The translations under genes and the position numbers were made by a program. The notes beneath the pieces are model-generated. The model made no database searches. It had not been told where the DNA came from and was given only the letters and a program-made list of their open reading frames with translations. Shown in pieces: positions 49,419 to 62,640 of a stretch of 64,000 nucleotides of DNA. This DNA comes from Zelopaecilomyces penicillatus (taxonomy: Eukaryota; Ascomycota; Sordariomycetes; Hypocreales; Pseudodiploosporaceae): NCBI GenBank assembly GCA_005765155.1, contig VCCP01000001.1:4898001-4962000 (forward strand). Direction: 5' to 3'. Each line of letters opens with the position of its first letter. Position 1 is the first letter of the stretch.

Positions 49419-50216
49419 TTTGACGAGTTTTCTGAGCTGTCAATTCGTACAACAAACAACAAGACGTCGTTGAAGATGCGGCTCTTCGTAATACTAGGTG
49501 GTGAGAATAGGCTCTGCTCCGATCTCGTTCGCAAAGCCTAGCGCCGAAATTTTGGCAGTGAACAAGAGCTTCGTCACGTGCCCCAACTAACACACCCATG
49601 TTATATCCGTCAGGCCAACGAAGAACAAGCACCAGCAAGGAAACATTAATTATATCTTACATAAAGCTAGGTAAATATAGTGGGCAAGGGAGATATATTG
49701 ATACTGCCAGTTTGATTTGCTTGGCCGTTAAAAAAGCCAAAATCTCTTGTCCAAAAATTCCAATCATCTCATCAACATGACCAGCCTGGATTATAGAAAC
49801 CAGCAATGACATTTCCACAAAATCACACGATATACATCGACGTCCACCACTGTAGGTAGTTGTAATATGTGTTATAGACTATCCATTATAAATACGATGT
49901 CACTGCAGACTAAGTGCCACCATCTAAATACACCCTCCGACCCATGCCCGAAAGACGAGGCGATGTATTGTTGGCATACAGCGCACCCAGTCCCCCTTAC
50001 AAAAAGACAGGGGAATCTCTGATTATTTCCCTATACCAAATCCATGTCTCCATCCCTCAGGTGTCTGTCGGTTGTTTAATCTATTCAACCCAATCTCCTT
50101 TTAACCCATTTGCCATAGTACCACCAAGTTCCTTGAATATGAACAACGTCATTAAGTTTAGTAAAAAAAAAAATCAAAGGATGTTTAATCACCCTATCGT
50201 ATTGCGACTTTGAGTC
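49419..50216. other. Spacer: MPC1 promoter and WSC-oxidase 3' end
   Basis: These 0.8 kb contain no gene. It is AT-rich with short A runs near 50162. It must hold the MPC1 promoter and the 3' UTR of the next gene on the same strand. Confidence 0.55.
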
Positions 50217-53200
50217 TTAGATTCCGGGAGTAGTGAAGCCATTGCCCTTGGGCCAGTTGCCCACCTCGGCGGGATCGCCACCGATGCGGACAAAGACACC
50301 AACCGCCGGAATGCCTCCGTCAAGAACGAAGAATTGATACCATCCAGGCGGCGCGATATACTTGCCAGGAGGAGATGTAACGGTGCAGCTAGTTCCGGTG
50401 CAAGACACCGTTGGGTGGAGCGTACGGGCACCCATTGAGTTGCCATGCGTACTGGAAACCGAGCCGAGGAGCGTGCCAGAAATGGCTCCATTCGCAGCAG
50501 CGCCGCCCAGGGAGAATGAAATGCTCTCACCATACTTCCAGTCAGTGTTGGTGACTGTGAAAGTTGGACGAGGCTTGCCCGACTTGAGATATGGTGGGGT
50601 GAAAGTCTCAACGCGGTACTCCTGGGGGTTCTTGCCATCCTGAGGATCTGAGCCAGACACGAGAACGCGGCCATCAAGCAGTGTGATGGCCTCGGAATGG
50701 TAGAGACGTGCTACGGTGGTGTTTGCCATAATTGTGATACGGTGGCCAAGCTTCTTGGAAGGATCATACAGCAGGGCGTTCAAGTTTGGCTGCGAAGCCA
50801 GTCCAAAGCCAGCAACACCGTGCTGGGCACCGTTCAGAATCAGGAATGTGCCATCAGGAAGGGGAGCCATGCAGGAGATAACTCGAGGAGAAGGCATGCG
50901 CTCCAATGCCCATGTGGGGTTCGCCGCATCAGGGTAGGTGCTGACACAGTTGTCCAGGGCGTTGGAGACACCCTCAGTTGAGCCACCACAGATGAGAACG
51001 CCGAGAGGCTCTGTGAAAGGGGCACGCATGGGCAACAGAACGGCAGTTCCTTCCAGGGGGTAGGTGCGACCACCCATGGGGTCGTTAACGGCTGCGGGCA
51101 TGTTGGGCAGGGTCTTGATGGTCGCAAAGGTGTTCTCATCCAGGATACGAGCCTCGTTCCAGTAGGCGACAAAAATACCTCCGGATGGCAGGACGGCGAC
51201 GAACGGGTACAGGTTATTGGGGTCGGTACGCTCAAGCCAATCCATATAGAGGGGCTTGGAACCAGTGGCAGGGAGAATCTCAATGGTCGGGACAGGGGCA
51301 CCGTTGGAGCCCTCCTCACCACCCATGATCAAAACAGAGCCGTTGGCCATGTTCATTGTGGAAGGATACCATCTGCCCTGTTGCAGCTTGAGAACCTTGA
51401 CATTCTCCTGCCAGTCATTCTTGCCCTTGACACCGGGAGAACCATCAGGGGTATACATTCGCACGCCGTAGGTAGAGTCACCGGACCATCCTCCAACAGT
51501 GAGTTGACGGCCGGCCTTGTCGGGCAGAGTAACACCAGCAGCGCAGAAGACGTCCGTCTTGAGATGCATGGCTCTCCAGGCGGCACTGAAGTCGTCAATG
51601 ACAGACAGATCCAACTCGTAAGCACCAGTAGAATTGGGAGGGCCAGTTCCCCATTTCTCCAGGAAGGTCACCTTGCCATTGACAGCCTGAGAGGTCATGA
51701 GAGGAATGCAAACACCGCCGATGAGCAGTTCATAAGAACCGGCGGCAGCGGAGCCGGCAGCCGGGAATGCCCATGAGTAGAAAGGGTCTCCCTCCCAGAA
51801 GTAGGTGGTCAGGCGAGAGCCACCGCCACAGATGGCAGAACCGTCACCGGGGCAAGGAATGCCGCAGTCAGTCTCGGGCATCTTCTTGGCACCAGATGTG
51901 TTGATATTCTCGGGATCACCACAGTAGCACTCCTGGCCATACTCGAGACCAGCGGCCATGTAGCCAAACTGTGCGCAGCGGTCGAGACATTGCTTCGGGG
52001 TCATGGTCTTGGCGAAGATGTTTTGCCAGTAAAAGGTACGCTTCTGGTTGCCATTGTCCTGGTAGCAGCCCTGGTAGGTCCATTCGCCAACCTTGAGTAC
52101 AGGCGCGGGCGGCGCGAGGACCACGGGAGGGCCCTTGGAGATGATGCTCATTCTGCCACCACCGCCGCAGTTGCTCTTGGGATTACCGGCACAGGGGGAA
52201 CCGCACTCGGTCTCAGACTTGGCTCGGGCACCGCCGTTGACAATGTTGTTTCCACAGAAGCACTGCTTGGAGTATTCAGCACCGGCGATGGTATATCCTA
52301 GGTCGGCACATTCCTGGGCGCAAAGCTCGAGGGTCATGAGCGAGCTGTCCTCGAGCTGCTTTTGAAGGATACGGCCCTTGACTCCATCCACCCAGCAGCC
52401 ATACAGGTCCCATCCCTGCGGCAGTGCCGTAGCGGTGGGCACTGGCGCCGATGATGTGGTCGTTGAGACGGGTGGGGGCACATCGCCCAGCGAGTAGACA
52501 GACAGACGGTTTCCGGCCCCACAGTAGTTACACTGGGCGCCAGCGCACCGCATGCTGCACTCCGAGGCTGCGCGTTGTTTGGAGCCTGCATTGAGTTGGT
52601 TACCGCAGTAGCACTCACGGCTGTACTCGACGCCGAATAACTGAAAGCCAGCACAAAACGTCGCGCAGCTCTCCAGCGTCATTGTTGCCGCCGCAAACGT
52701 CTTGCCGCTGAGCGCTCGCTTGTCCGTAGCCTCGGTGAAGCAGCCCATGAGGGACCACTCCCCCACCTTGGCGGGCTGCTCTGGGCAGACGGCCGCTGAC
52801 GTCTCAGCGCGCTTGACAGCATTGACAGTGGCCGGGGGCGTTGTCGATGTCGAGGTTGTGGTTGTGGTCGCAATGGGTGGCGGGCTGTGGATGCGCAACT
52901 CTCGTGTTAGTGCTTGTCATTCTTGCTAGTGCCTGGTAGGCTCGCAGACACCGCATTGCAGATCCTTCAAACGTACCTCGCAGGGCCAAACGTGTACAGG
53001 TTCAGGCGTCCGTATCCACCACACAGCTCCGACTTCTTGCCGTTGCAGGGCATGGTGCAGCCATCGGTGGCAGGTTGAGCGCCATTGGACAATTCGTTTC
53101 CGCAGACTGATTTGGTGAATCATTATTAGCAACATGCACTTGTTAGGCACAGCAAGGTGGCACCACATACAGCATTCGCCCGCATACTCAACGCCAGCCA

Positions 53201-53899
53201 GCGTGTATCCGGCGGCCTTGCATCCAGCAGTGCACTTGGCGACAGTCATCTCATCCGCAGAGACACCACCCAGACCAAAGGTCAGTGCTCGTCCAGTTGT
53301 GCCCTCGCTGTAAATCGCTCTTGTTAGCGCCCCACACTAGATCCATTCGTCCCCCAAGTTGAGATCACGACTCACGAGTAGCAGCCTAGAGATGTCCATC
53401 CATCCACTCCGGGGTTAACCTCTGGGTTCGTGAGTTGGCTATTCTTGTACAGTGTGAGGCGATTTGGGCCGCCGCAGGCTTCGGTTCCGTTGCCCCCGCA
53501 TGCGGTGTTACAATCCGCATCCAGAGTCTTAACTCCACCTGCCGCAAGCTGCTGCCCACAATAACACTCAGTGAAGTACTGAGTTCCAGCATACGGAAAG
53601 CCTTTTTCAAAGCAATAGTTGACACAAATTTGATTGGTCATGTTGGCGTCAACCATGAACCCGGACGAAATAGTTCGGCCCACATCGCTATTCGCCAATC
53701 AGCATAAACTTGGATCGATCGTTGGAATCGAAACGTTGGGAGGCTCGTACACGTAACATCCCTGATGCTCCCAGCCATTGGGAAATGCCACAGGGGCGAC
53801 AAGAGCACGCTTTTGGATAAACTGCGCGGCGCGACACGGACCCAAGGAGGAAAAGAACAAGATCGACAGGAACGCAGACGCAGATGGTGTGGCCTTCAT
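50217..53899 (-). CDS. Secreted glyoxal oxidase with five WSC domains
   Basis: Five exons (53751-53899, 53376-53687, 53171-53307, 52977-53106, 50217-52884; introns 63-92 bases) give 1131 residues. A signal peptide covers about 1-24. Five cysteine-rich WSC carbohydrate-binding domains follow at about 43-128, 146-235, 284-376, 400-494 and 509-606, separated by Ser/Thr/Pro linkers. Residues about 625-1131 are a copper-radical oxidase of the glyoxal oxidase type (AA5_1 family), which oxidises aldehydes to acids and releases hydrogen peroxide. All expected copper-site residues are present: Cys690 (DVFCAAG) and Tyr749 (GRWYPS) for the thioether cross-link, Tyr971-His972 (ARLYHSEA), and His1056 (SSTHGNS). 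WSC units probably hold it on wall glucan or other polysaccharide. No GPI signal or membrane anchor is seen at the C terminus. Confidence 0.93.
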
Positions 53900-56800
53900 G
53901 ATTGCGATTGGAACCCGGGGAGGGCTACAGCACCAACAAGGCAGTTGGTGATGCCAGATATAACGAGTGATAAGAAACACCACCTCGCAACAGGGACGAG
54001 TGATGAACAGAGAAGGGGAAGAGAAGCAACAGAGGGAGCTATAGCAACATCGCGGAGGCGATGTTTATACATATAGGCCTCGACACCTCAACAGGGGAGC
54101 CGGCCCTGGACATCAGCACCATGGCAACTTCAAAAGCATGGATGGGTCTAGACGGCTAACTGATCGCTTGGCGTGCTCTTTTGTCTGCTTACGGCAAATC
54201 GAGGCCGAAGCAAGTCCCTCCCTCCTGGTTCAAGGCCTGGGGCAAGACCTAGATCACAACCCGGTCCAGGCGATACTACCTGTTGATGTCTGAACCCTGA
54301 CCCGTTCCTGAGCGCGAGCGCAAGTGGAGTCTCCGCCGTGGACCTTTTTTTTTTTTTTTTTTTTTAGCGCCCTCCCACATGGGAGTTTAGGACCTCCGGA
54401 TAGTGGCGCTTTACATCCGCATTGATGCTTACTTCGCACAGATACTGTATCTTGCCACTGAAGGTACCTTGCTTCACATATATAACTGTTGAATATATTG
54501 GTACCTGAACTGAAAGGGAGGGGCGGCAAGGTATGCTACTAGATTAGCAGCAGAATCCACCAAACGAGTATGGAAGTCGCCCAAGCGTTATGGTGGACGA
54601 ATTTGGAACCATGAGTGGCTTCGGCACGGGATGGCGGCGGGACTTACTCTGGTACCTTCATGCGGATCGTCTCGGAAAAGCCTAGTGCCACCGATGGTGG
54701 CATGTAGGCGGCAGGATGAGATTTTCTCTTATCCGAATGCTTACTCGCCATGAAGAAACGTCTTGTAGGAAGCTGCATTGGTATACAAGCGCCAATTCAA
54801 TGTAACCCTCTGGATCGAATTGAGGGTGGTTCAGCTCAGGTCAGGCGAGACCAGGCAGGGCCATAGCATAGCTGCAACTCGCTGGTGAATCTCTCCCATG
54901 CTTCCATGTTGCCTTGACTGACCGGCCCAGTGGGAGTCCAGCCTTAATTAGCACAATGATCACAGTGCACTCCGTAACTGGTGTGCTGAGCAATACGAGA
55001 AAGTGGGCTCTTGGCTGTTTGCTTCGCAACACACACGTCAAGTGTGCATGCATAGATCCTTCGTACATTGCCCGTTCCATCACCATTAATCTCTCAGCTG
55101 CTGCAAGCAGACACCCACTTCCGGCCCATGTGCGAGTGCACAATGCCTGGTGATGCTGAGATGGTGTAACTCTGAGTATTCCCAGCAGCCAGCCTGGGCT
55201 TGATGCGCTTGTCGGTGATGGCTGGAGGAGCAGATTTCTCCCTTTGGATTTCGTCGCTGGGTGGCATCAAAGTCCACTGCGATATCTGCACCCATCTCGG
55301 CCGACTGTTGAAACGGAGAGGGTGTTGCCAAACGCCACTGCCAAATGTTCGTACAGACGCCACGCAGCCACCAGGGCCATGTAATATCCGCAAGTGATGT
55401 TGCACAAGAGTATGCACGAAAACCATAGCGCCAGAAAACAGCTGCCTTCGATGTGATTAATGCAGGTGATATTGATGGAATGTTTGTCCGATTGTTCAAC
55501 ACCAACAAGGTGCCCGCCTTCAGAAAGAACTGCTTTGTGGGATTAGAGTTTGTGCCTCGGAGCAGACGGCGCGTAATTCTGTTCTATTCTATGCCGATTA
55601 CGATCGCGGGTGCAACCATGATACTCGTCGCTGGAACATGTCTGAGAGTTCCTACTCAGTATTATTAGATGTGCACATTTAGTCGCTCGCTGGTCCCAGC
55701 CGTTTGATTTTCTCTGTTCGATGTCACCAGACTGTTCCTGATGGAATGTGACGGGAGCTATGACTTGCTATATTACTTTCTGAGTGATTACTATAACAAC
55801 TAGGTATCCAACTGTGATGGAACTTGTACAAGTACTCACATTTTGCTGAACTAGATGCAGGCTGGTTTGGTTACACAGTTTATGATGGGAAACCATTGGC
55901 AGTCGGGGGTGAGTCTGTTCTTGTTGCCTGGCCCACATTGCAGCCAGCGCAAGGGAAGCTAGAAGCTTTGGAGAACCAACAGAGTCGAGGCGCTGCGGCA
56001 GAGAACGATGCCGCTCGGCTAGATGCGAACAGTCCTATCTGGGTACCTACCTATCCACCGTGCCGATTAGCAGGGTTATTCCATCAGCCGTGCTCACATT
56101 TGGCATACCAGCCCTTACCCCATAATAAAGTACATGTGGAATATTTCTCCAGTTGTTGGAACTGTCTGCCGAGGTCCCGGACAGGCTGTTTGTCGCTCCG
56201 CCGAAGCGTCTTGTTTTGCTTGCTGAAGTGTTCTGTTGAATAGTTAGCACTTGAGCTCTGCTCCTCCTCGATACTTGCCCGTCAACTCTTAGCTAACCAA
56301 GGCGCGAATGAGCAATTAGCCATCGAGGCTTAATCGCCAAAATCAAACTAGTTGCGTGATGCTACAGCGTAGTGCACCAGCTATGCACTGAAGGCTTATC
56401 TTCATTCGGATAACGGCAACCCAGATGTTGGTCAGGCTGTCTGAGCTTTTTCCGGTGAGACAGAATGGTGATTTTTCTTTGAGCCGGCGAGAATAATTAG
56501 TGCATGGAGGAGGCACTGCCGAAAGGACCTGCCTACTTTGGCGGGTACTTCGTTGGGTCAGTGACTAATTGGGTGCGTACAGTAAAGCCTCTTTTACAGG
56601 TCTATACAGGTACCTAGACTTGCTAAATGAGCTGACTTCTGCAGGATCGCACTGCACCCCAGCCGGCCCTTGTCCTTGTCATCTGTTGGCCAGAACCTCT
56701 CCAGTTTCCACCCAACTCATCGGGGCTGATTTCTCGTCATAGTTATCAGACTTGTGGCTTCGCTGCCCTTATGCAGGTCCTGCTTGGCCCCCTGCGATAT

Positions 56801-59133
56801 CTGAGAGCCTGGTTCCCTGTCGCTTGAAGCCTGAAGACGGTGATGACGGTGGCAGTTCCTGACCAAAGATGACGGCCTCGAGCGTCTGCAATGCTTTTGC
56901 CAAGTGCGAAGTGATAGACTAGCCGTGAACACCCAATGCTGTGGTGTTTTGATGTTTTGCGGTATGGCGACTTCGATGCTTTGACGCTTGATGCTTGGGA
57001 AGGGCTAACAATAGAAACCAGCCTGTGTCAAGATTAGGTAGATCGAAGAACAAGTTTCCCATGCAAACAACCACGGGCAGACCCTGCAGACTGCATCAAG
57101 ACACCTGAGAAACTTGCATCTCGTATCTGCCCCGCCCATCGGATTGGCCTCGCGCTATTATCGCCTCCGGAAAGGTTAGATTGAGAGATAGGGGAGGCCA
57201 TCGGATCGGGGATAATCAGGACCTGACGCTGCAACACCAGGGGGTCTAACCTAACTGCAGTACATTGCACAAGGCAAGTTAGGTTAGCGTCTTCAGGTTG
57301 TAACTACCCATCCACAGCTAGAAAAAGAAGGGATTGTTCGAAAAACGCCGTCATCGGAAAACCCGACCAACCCGTCGCAAATGCCCCACTAATACCACCA
57401 AACCATCAAATATCTGTGGTATTTTACGATGCGCAACACAGAGCCCCGTCTGCCCTTAAAAATACCTTGTTGCAGGTAGATAGGCAATAATATGTAGTTT
57501 TGCTGCAAAGCACTGACTCGGTATTAGATAGTGCAAAGGCTCGATTCTCGGACCGGTTCTTGCCAGCCGTTTTCCCATGGCATGACCCAGGAGCCGCATT
57601 TCCCTGGTCTTTTCGGCTTATAAGCCTTTGACCCTTGTTCTTGCTCCTGTCCCTCCAGTATCCTGATTTCCTTTGATTTATCTCTTCAAGCCCTTGACTT
57701 TTCCATGGTGTCGCCCCGCTGGTAGCTCAGATTTCGGATACGTGTGACCGATACCCAGTGTTGTTGACCCTTTCAGCAGGAGCAGGACAAGTCTTGGACA
57801 ACGATTTATCTGGTTCATTTTTTACCGATCTCATTCGGTTCTTTTATAAAATGTCAAGTTGTCTTCCTTAGATATTTAGGCATCTGAAGTGGACCCTCGT
57901 GAGACACAAATGATCAATTCAGGGCATGCCGCCATCAATCATTACGCCTATTGTTGGTCCACGCTGATTTGATTCTTCGATCTGGCATTGCCTGTGTTGA
58001 AGAAATACCCTTATTACTTGTAGACAGGTCGACAACGGTACAGGGCAAATCTGAGTTTGCGATCATGCCTCATTCACCAGTATATTGACATAGCTCCCAT
58101 GTGTGCTCCATCTATAGCTAGGAACATGTGACAAACTGCCAAGCAAGATGCTTTGTTTGGACTCAATGTGTGTTGTTGGCATGGGCGCTGCATTCCAGGG
58201 CTAACTGTGTCGTGTGTCTAGCCTTGCAATAGGAAATAGATACCAGCCGGCGGGCTATGACTCGGTGTCTATCCAACATATGGATTAACACAACAGTCTC
58301 GACGAACACTAAGATGCATATCAACTCGATAGCCTTCTATGGGGCATTATCTGGGGTAGTCGGGCGTAGCTAGCTCCTTGAATGCGAAGACTCATCATAC
58401 TTTACATCGCATGGATGGAAATCGAGTGCTTAGCGGCACCCGCGCCACAGCTATCCAAACGTGAGGGAAGCTTCTGTGCTTCAACTTTGAGTCAAAGGAC
58501 ATCTCTGTAGCCCCTTTCGGGCAAGCAGGAAGGTCCCATTATGTGTGACTCTTCGAGCTGACCTCAATCTGCATCAAGAAGACGCCGGATTGGCCAATTG
58601 TGACTTTGCCCCGTGCTGGGGCCAGCCTTCAATTTATAGGTGACTCATTGTCAGAGTTAGGTGCAGGTTTTGTGGAAGCATTTTTCAGCCTTTCGCAGCT
58701 TTCAGTGCTGTTTTTGTCAGCGGCTTCGCCACAAGTGGCACAGCCTTGCGGGACAACGACGCACTAATCACTTCGAACAAAGGAATTCATACGCAGGACA
58801 GTGCCAAAATTCCAACATTACGTCCGAGGTATGGCTCCACATCAACTTCAGTCGCGGAGACTGAGGAATATCAAATAACAGCAGCAAACACATTGTTTTT
58901 CTTTGATGCATCACCCTCAATCTTCTCTCAATCACATCCCCCTCTAACCTCCTTCCCTTCTCCTCTCCACCCCTTATTAGCCTTTTTTGAACGTGGCGTC
59001 TGTCATTCAAACTGTACTGAGAAGATCCAAAGAACTTATCATACACCCATACACTGTAGAGGAACTACAGGGCATCGCAGATATTTCACCCTCCCCTCTA
59101 TCCACAGCCAAACTTTCGAGGTCATCGGCCACA
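53900..59133. other. Gene-free divergent region, 5.2 kb
   Basis: This separates the WSC-oxidase (-) and NFX1 (+) genes, so it contains both promoters. I see no supportable gene. Frames near 55086-55508 and 55824-56243 have no family motifs, and the former starts at a non-ATG codon. A T21 tract lies at 54345. Several near-ATG-poor, AT-rich segments (about 55650-58700) could be decayed sequence, but I cannot identify a parent. Confidence 0.5.
54345..54365. repeat. Poly-T tract (21 T)
   Basis: A homopolymer about 450 bases upstream of the WSC-oxidase start codon. It is a simple repeat. Confidence 0.85.
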
Positions 59134-62100
59134 ATGCCCGAGGGTGAGGCTCCACCAGCGCCAATCCAGCCACAGGAGTCATCTCGAGGATCATCTCAAA
59201 GCCGCCGTAACAGAGGTCGCAGTGGTCGTGGGCGAGGCAGCCAACCTAATGGTGCTACTCAGCGAGGAGGGCGATCTGCTGCCCCTCAACAGAATAGAGA
59301 CAGCAGCACTGCTGCCCTAGAACCTACTCCTATAGCGCAGGGTTCTACCCCCTCTAGCAACTCGAGAGCTTCTCGTGGAGGAAGAAGTCGGCGGGGGCGG
59401 CGAGGAGGAGGCGAATCCAGCGTCCAACAGCCCGAGGCACGACATCTGCGGACTGGTCCGTCAAGGACGTTTGGAGGCCATTTGACTGTCGATGCGAGTG
59501 AGAGCTCCTCAGCAGCATTGGCCCTATCATTAAGCGCTGATGCTCCTGAATTTGTACCAGGTCAGCCACTGGTAACGAGAAGGTGGGTGTTCGTATCTCT
59601 TCCCTAGAGAGTATCGAAACTTAGCCAAGCTAACGTCGTCCAATGTGAGCAGGAAACCAGCACATGTTTCTGAGAAGAGAACAGAGCATCAAACAAAGTT
59701 TCCAAAGTCTACAGCTACTGATCTAGGTACTCGGATACATGAAGACATCAGCAACGCCAACTATGAATGTGCTGTATGCACAGATGAGGTGCTAAGAAGC
59801 TCTCACGTATGGTCTTGCTCCGTCTGCTGGGCCGTTGTTCATCTCAAGTGTGCCAAGAAGTGGCATCATAATCAAATGAAGCAAGAAAGCGTCCAGTCAT
59901 CGCAGCCCCAGAGGGAATCCACTTGGCGGTGTCCTGGATGCAATTCGAAGTTGTCCGATGAGCCAAGCTCGTATCATTGCTGGTGTGGCAAGGATGTCAG
60001 CCCTAAACCATCCAGCACGTCTGTACCTCCGCATTCTTGTGGCCAGACATGCTCCAAACCGAGGGGCACATGCCCCCATCCTTGCCCCCTTCAATGTCAT
60101 GCCGGACCATGCCCGCCTTGTGGTCTCACGGGTCCTACTCAATCATGCTACTGTGGCAAGAACACGTCTAGGAAGTTGTGTAGAGAAACAGACTACGAAA
60201 ATGGCTGGAGTTGCCAGGAAATATGTGGCGACTTGCTACCATGTGGGGATCACTTTTGCCCCAGCCCTTGCCACCCTGGACTTTGTGGTGACTGTGACCT
60301 GAAAGTCGACGCAAGATGTTATTGTGGTCGTATTCAGAAGCGGATGCCTTGTTATGAACAAGAGGAACCACAGGAATCATTCAATTCCACGGAAGAAACC
60401 TGGTTTGAAGGTGTTTTCAACTGCGAACGTCTCTGTGAGAGAAATTTTGATTGTGGTATTCACAAATGCTCCGAGACATGCCATCCTCAAGATGAACAGC
60501 CAGCTCACTGCCCTTATTCTCCAGACATGGTCACAACATGTCCATGCGGCAAAACCCCACTTGGCTCACTCTTGAGCAATGCCCGGGAGACTTGTAAGGA
60601 CGAGATTCCCCATTGCGAGAGGCCATGCGAAAAGCTACTCCCTTGTGGGCATCTTTGTAGCTCAAAATGTCATGATGGAGACTGTGGGTCCTGTTTGGAA
60701 ACCGTTGAAATATTATGCAGATGTGGACGAGTCCCTGCTCAGTCTATATGTCATCAAGGCAATATCCAGCATCCCTTATGTATGCGAACTTGCCAGGCTA
60801 CCCTCAGCTGTGGTCGCCACAAATGCGGTGAACATTGCTGCTCTGGCGAGAAGAGGGCAATTGAGAGACAAGCAGCAAAGCGAAAGCACAAACTTCCAGG
60901 TCAGGTTCAGGCCATCGAAGCGGAGCATATCTGCATCAAGACCTGCGGGAGGTTACTGAAATGCGGCAGTCATACCTGTCAACAGATGTGCCACCGTGGG
61001 CCGTGTGGAAGCTGTCCTGAAGCAATCTTCCATGAAATCAGCTGTGACTGCGGTCGAACAGTTCTTCAACCACCGCAACCTTGCGGTACACGGGCACCTG
61101 ATTGTCGTTTCAACTGCCTCAGACGTCCTGCCTGCGGACATCCGCCTGTGGAACACAACTGTCATGCAGATGATATTTCCTGTCCCAAGTGTCCTTTCCT
61201 AGTGGATAAATGGTGCGCATGTGGAAAAGAAAAGCTTCACAGCCAGCCGTGCCATATCCAAGCAGCACATTGCGGCCGGCCCTGTGGAAAGAAACTCAAT
61301 TGCGGGTATGTAAATTCTGCAGTACTGGATAAGACGATGGAAATCACTTTGCTGACCTAGGTATCATCAACATAGTCTTCATAGCTGCAAGAAACTGTGC
61401 CATCGGCCTGGTGAATGTGACGAGGGGCCGGGGGCTGGCCAGCGCTGTGCGCAAGTCTGTGGAAAGACGAAGCTATTTTGCAATCACGCCTGCCAAAATA
61501 ATTGCCACGGCCAAACTCGTACGCCTGCTCCTTTATCTATTTCCAATGGTAGTTGATACTAACTTCACTGTAGCTTGTAACGAATCAGCTGCATGTACAG
61601 CCAAGGCGGCAGTTACATGCCCTTGCGGTCTTCGTCGGCAAGAAGTAAGATGCCTTGCCAGCAGTTCGAATACTGATCCATTACGGCCTGAAATCAAATG
61701 TGATGATGAGTGTCTTCGCCAGAAACGAAACCGTCGCCTAGCCACAGCACTCAATATTGATCCTACATCTCACACTAATGACCATGTACCCTACTCTGAT
61801 GTCACTCTACGGCTCTTCAAGGATAACACGTCCTGGGCCGAGACCCAAGAGCGGGAGTTCCGCGTTTTCAGCAAAAGCCCTGATGAGGCAAGACTTAGAT
61901 ATAAGCCTATGTCTAGTTCACAACGACAGTTCTTGCATGCTTTGGCGGAAGACTACGGCTTAGAGAGCAAGAGCGAAGACGTTGAGCCATACAGATATGT
62001 AGTTGTCTTCAAGGGCACCAGGTTTGTATCAGCACCGAGCAAGACTCTTGCGCAGTGCGTCAAGATTCGAGAAACACAGGCGGCAGAAGCCGCCATTACC

Positions 62101-62640
62101 AGCTCGAGGGCACCAAGCCCGCCGGTTGTAGTCATCAGCGAACCCTACAATGCCTTCATCCTCACCTCACCTCGATTCGGTCTAACGACCGACGATGTCA
62201 ACTCGGCCCTCAAGTCTGATCTGGCAAGTCAGTCATCCCTACACTTCACCATCAACTTTCTCCCAAGCGAGGAAGTTCTCATACGGGCTACAGCGCACTA
62301 CTCATCATTCCTCACCCCTACCGCCGTTGAGCAAGCCCTCACGGCACTCAAGCCGCGACTCGACGGCGCAGTCAAGCGTCTCGACGTGGCCGGTAACATA
62401 CTGCTCTGCCATGTAGACAATAACGACCATGTCTCCCGCAGAGAGGACCTCAGCCGGCAGGATGCGTCCGGGTGGAGCGCCGTTGCCAGCAGGGCCACCA
62501 AAAGGGACGACAGCAAAACGGAGGAGCCACTTGCCAGGGGATCTGGCAAGAAAATGCTGGGGCTTAGGAGAAAGAAGGTCGAGAGCAACCAGCGGGAGAC
62601 ACCCTGGGCTTCGCAACTGGACGGAGATGTCGAGTGCTGA
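59134..62640 (+). CDS. NFX1/FAP1-type zinc-finger protein
   Basis: Four exons (59134-59582, 59653-61305, 61361-61518, 61574-62640; introns 70, 55 and 55 bases) give 1108 residues. The N-terminal 150 residues are Arg/Gly- and Gln/Ser-rich (RGG-like), suited to RNA or nucleic-acid contact. A C4HC3 RING variant spans about 189-246 (first CxxC at 189/192, closing WRCPGC at 241-246), the likely ubiquitin-ligase module. A long array of NF-X1 fingers follows, each with the CGxHxCxxxCHxGxCxxC pattern. A region about 855-935 resembles a divergent R3H domain. Yeast Fap1 binds FKBP12 and human NFX1 is a transcriptional repressor; the role here is inferred only from domains. The start at 59134 is the first in-frame ATG (ACAATGCCC). 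Removing each intron restores cysteine spacing, notably NCG-YHQHSLHSCKKLC and GQTPCN. Confidence 0.93.

Noticed and set aside
55086..55508. 140-codon minus-strand frame in the 5.2 kb spacer
   Set aside because: Competes with another frame at 55094-55426 of equal quality; no family motif found; a decayed gene is possible but not supportable.
57719..57790. tRNA-like GGTAGCTCAG
   Set aside because: The expected GTTCGA T-arm and paired acceptor stem are not found at the proper distance.
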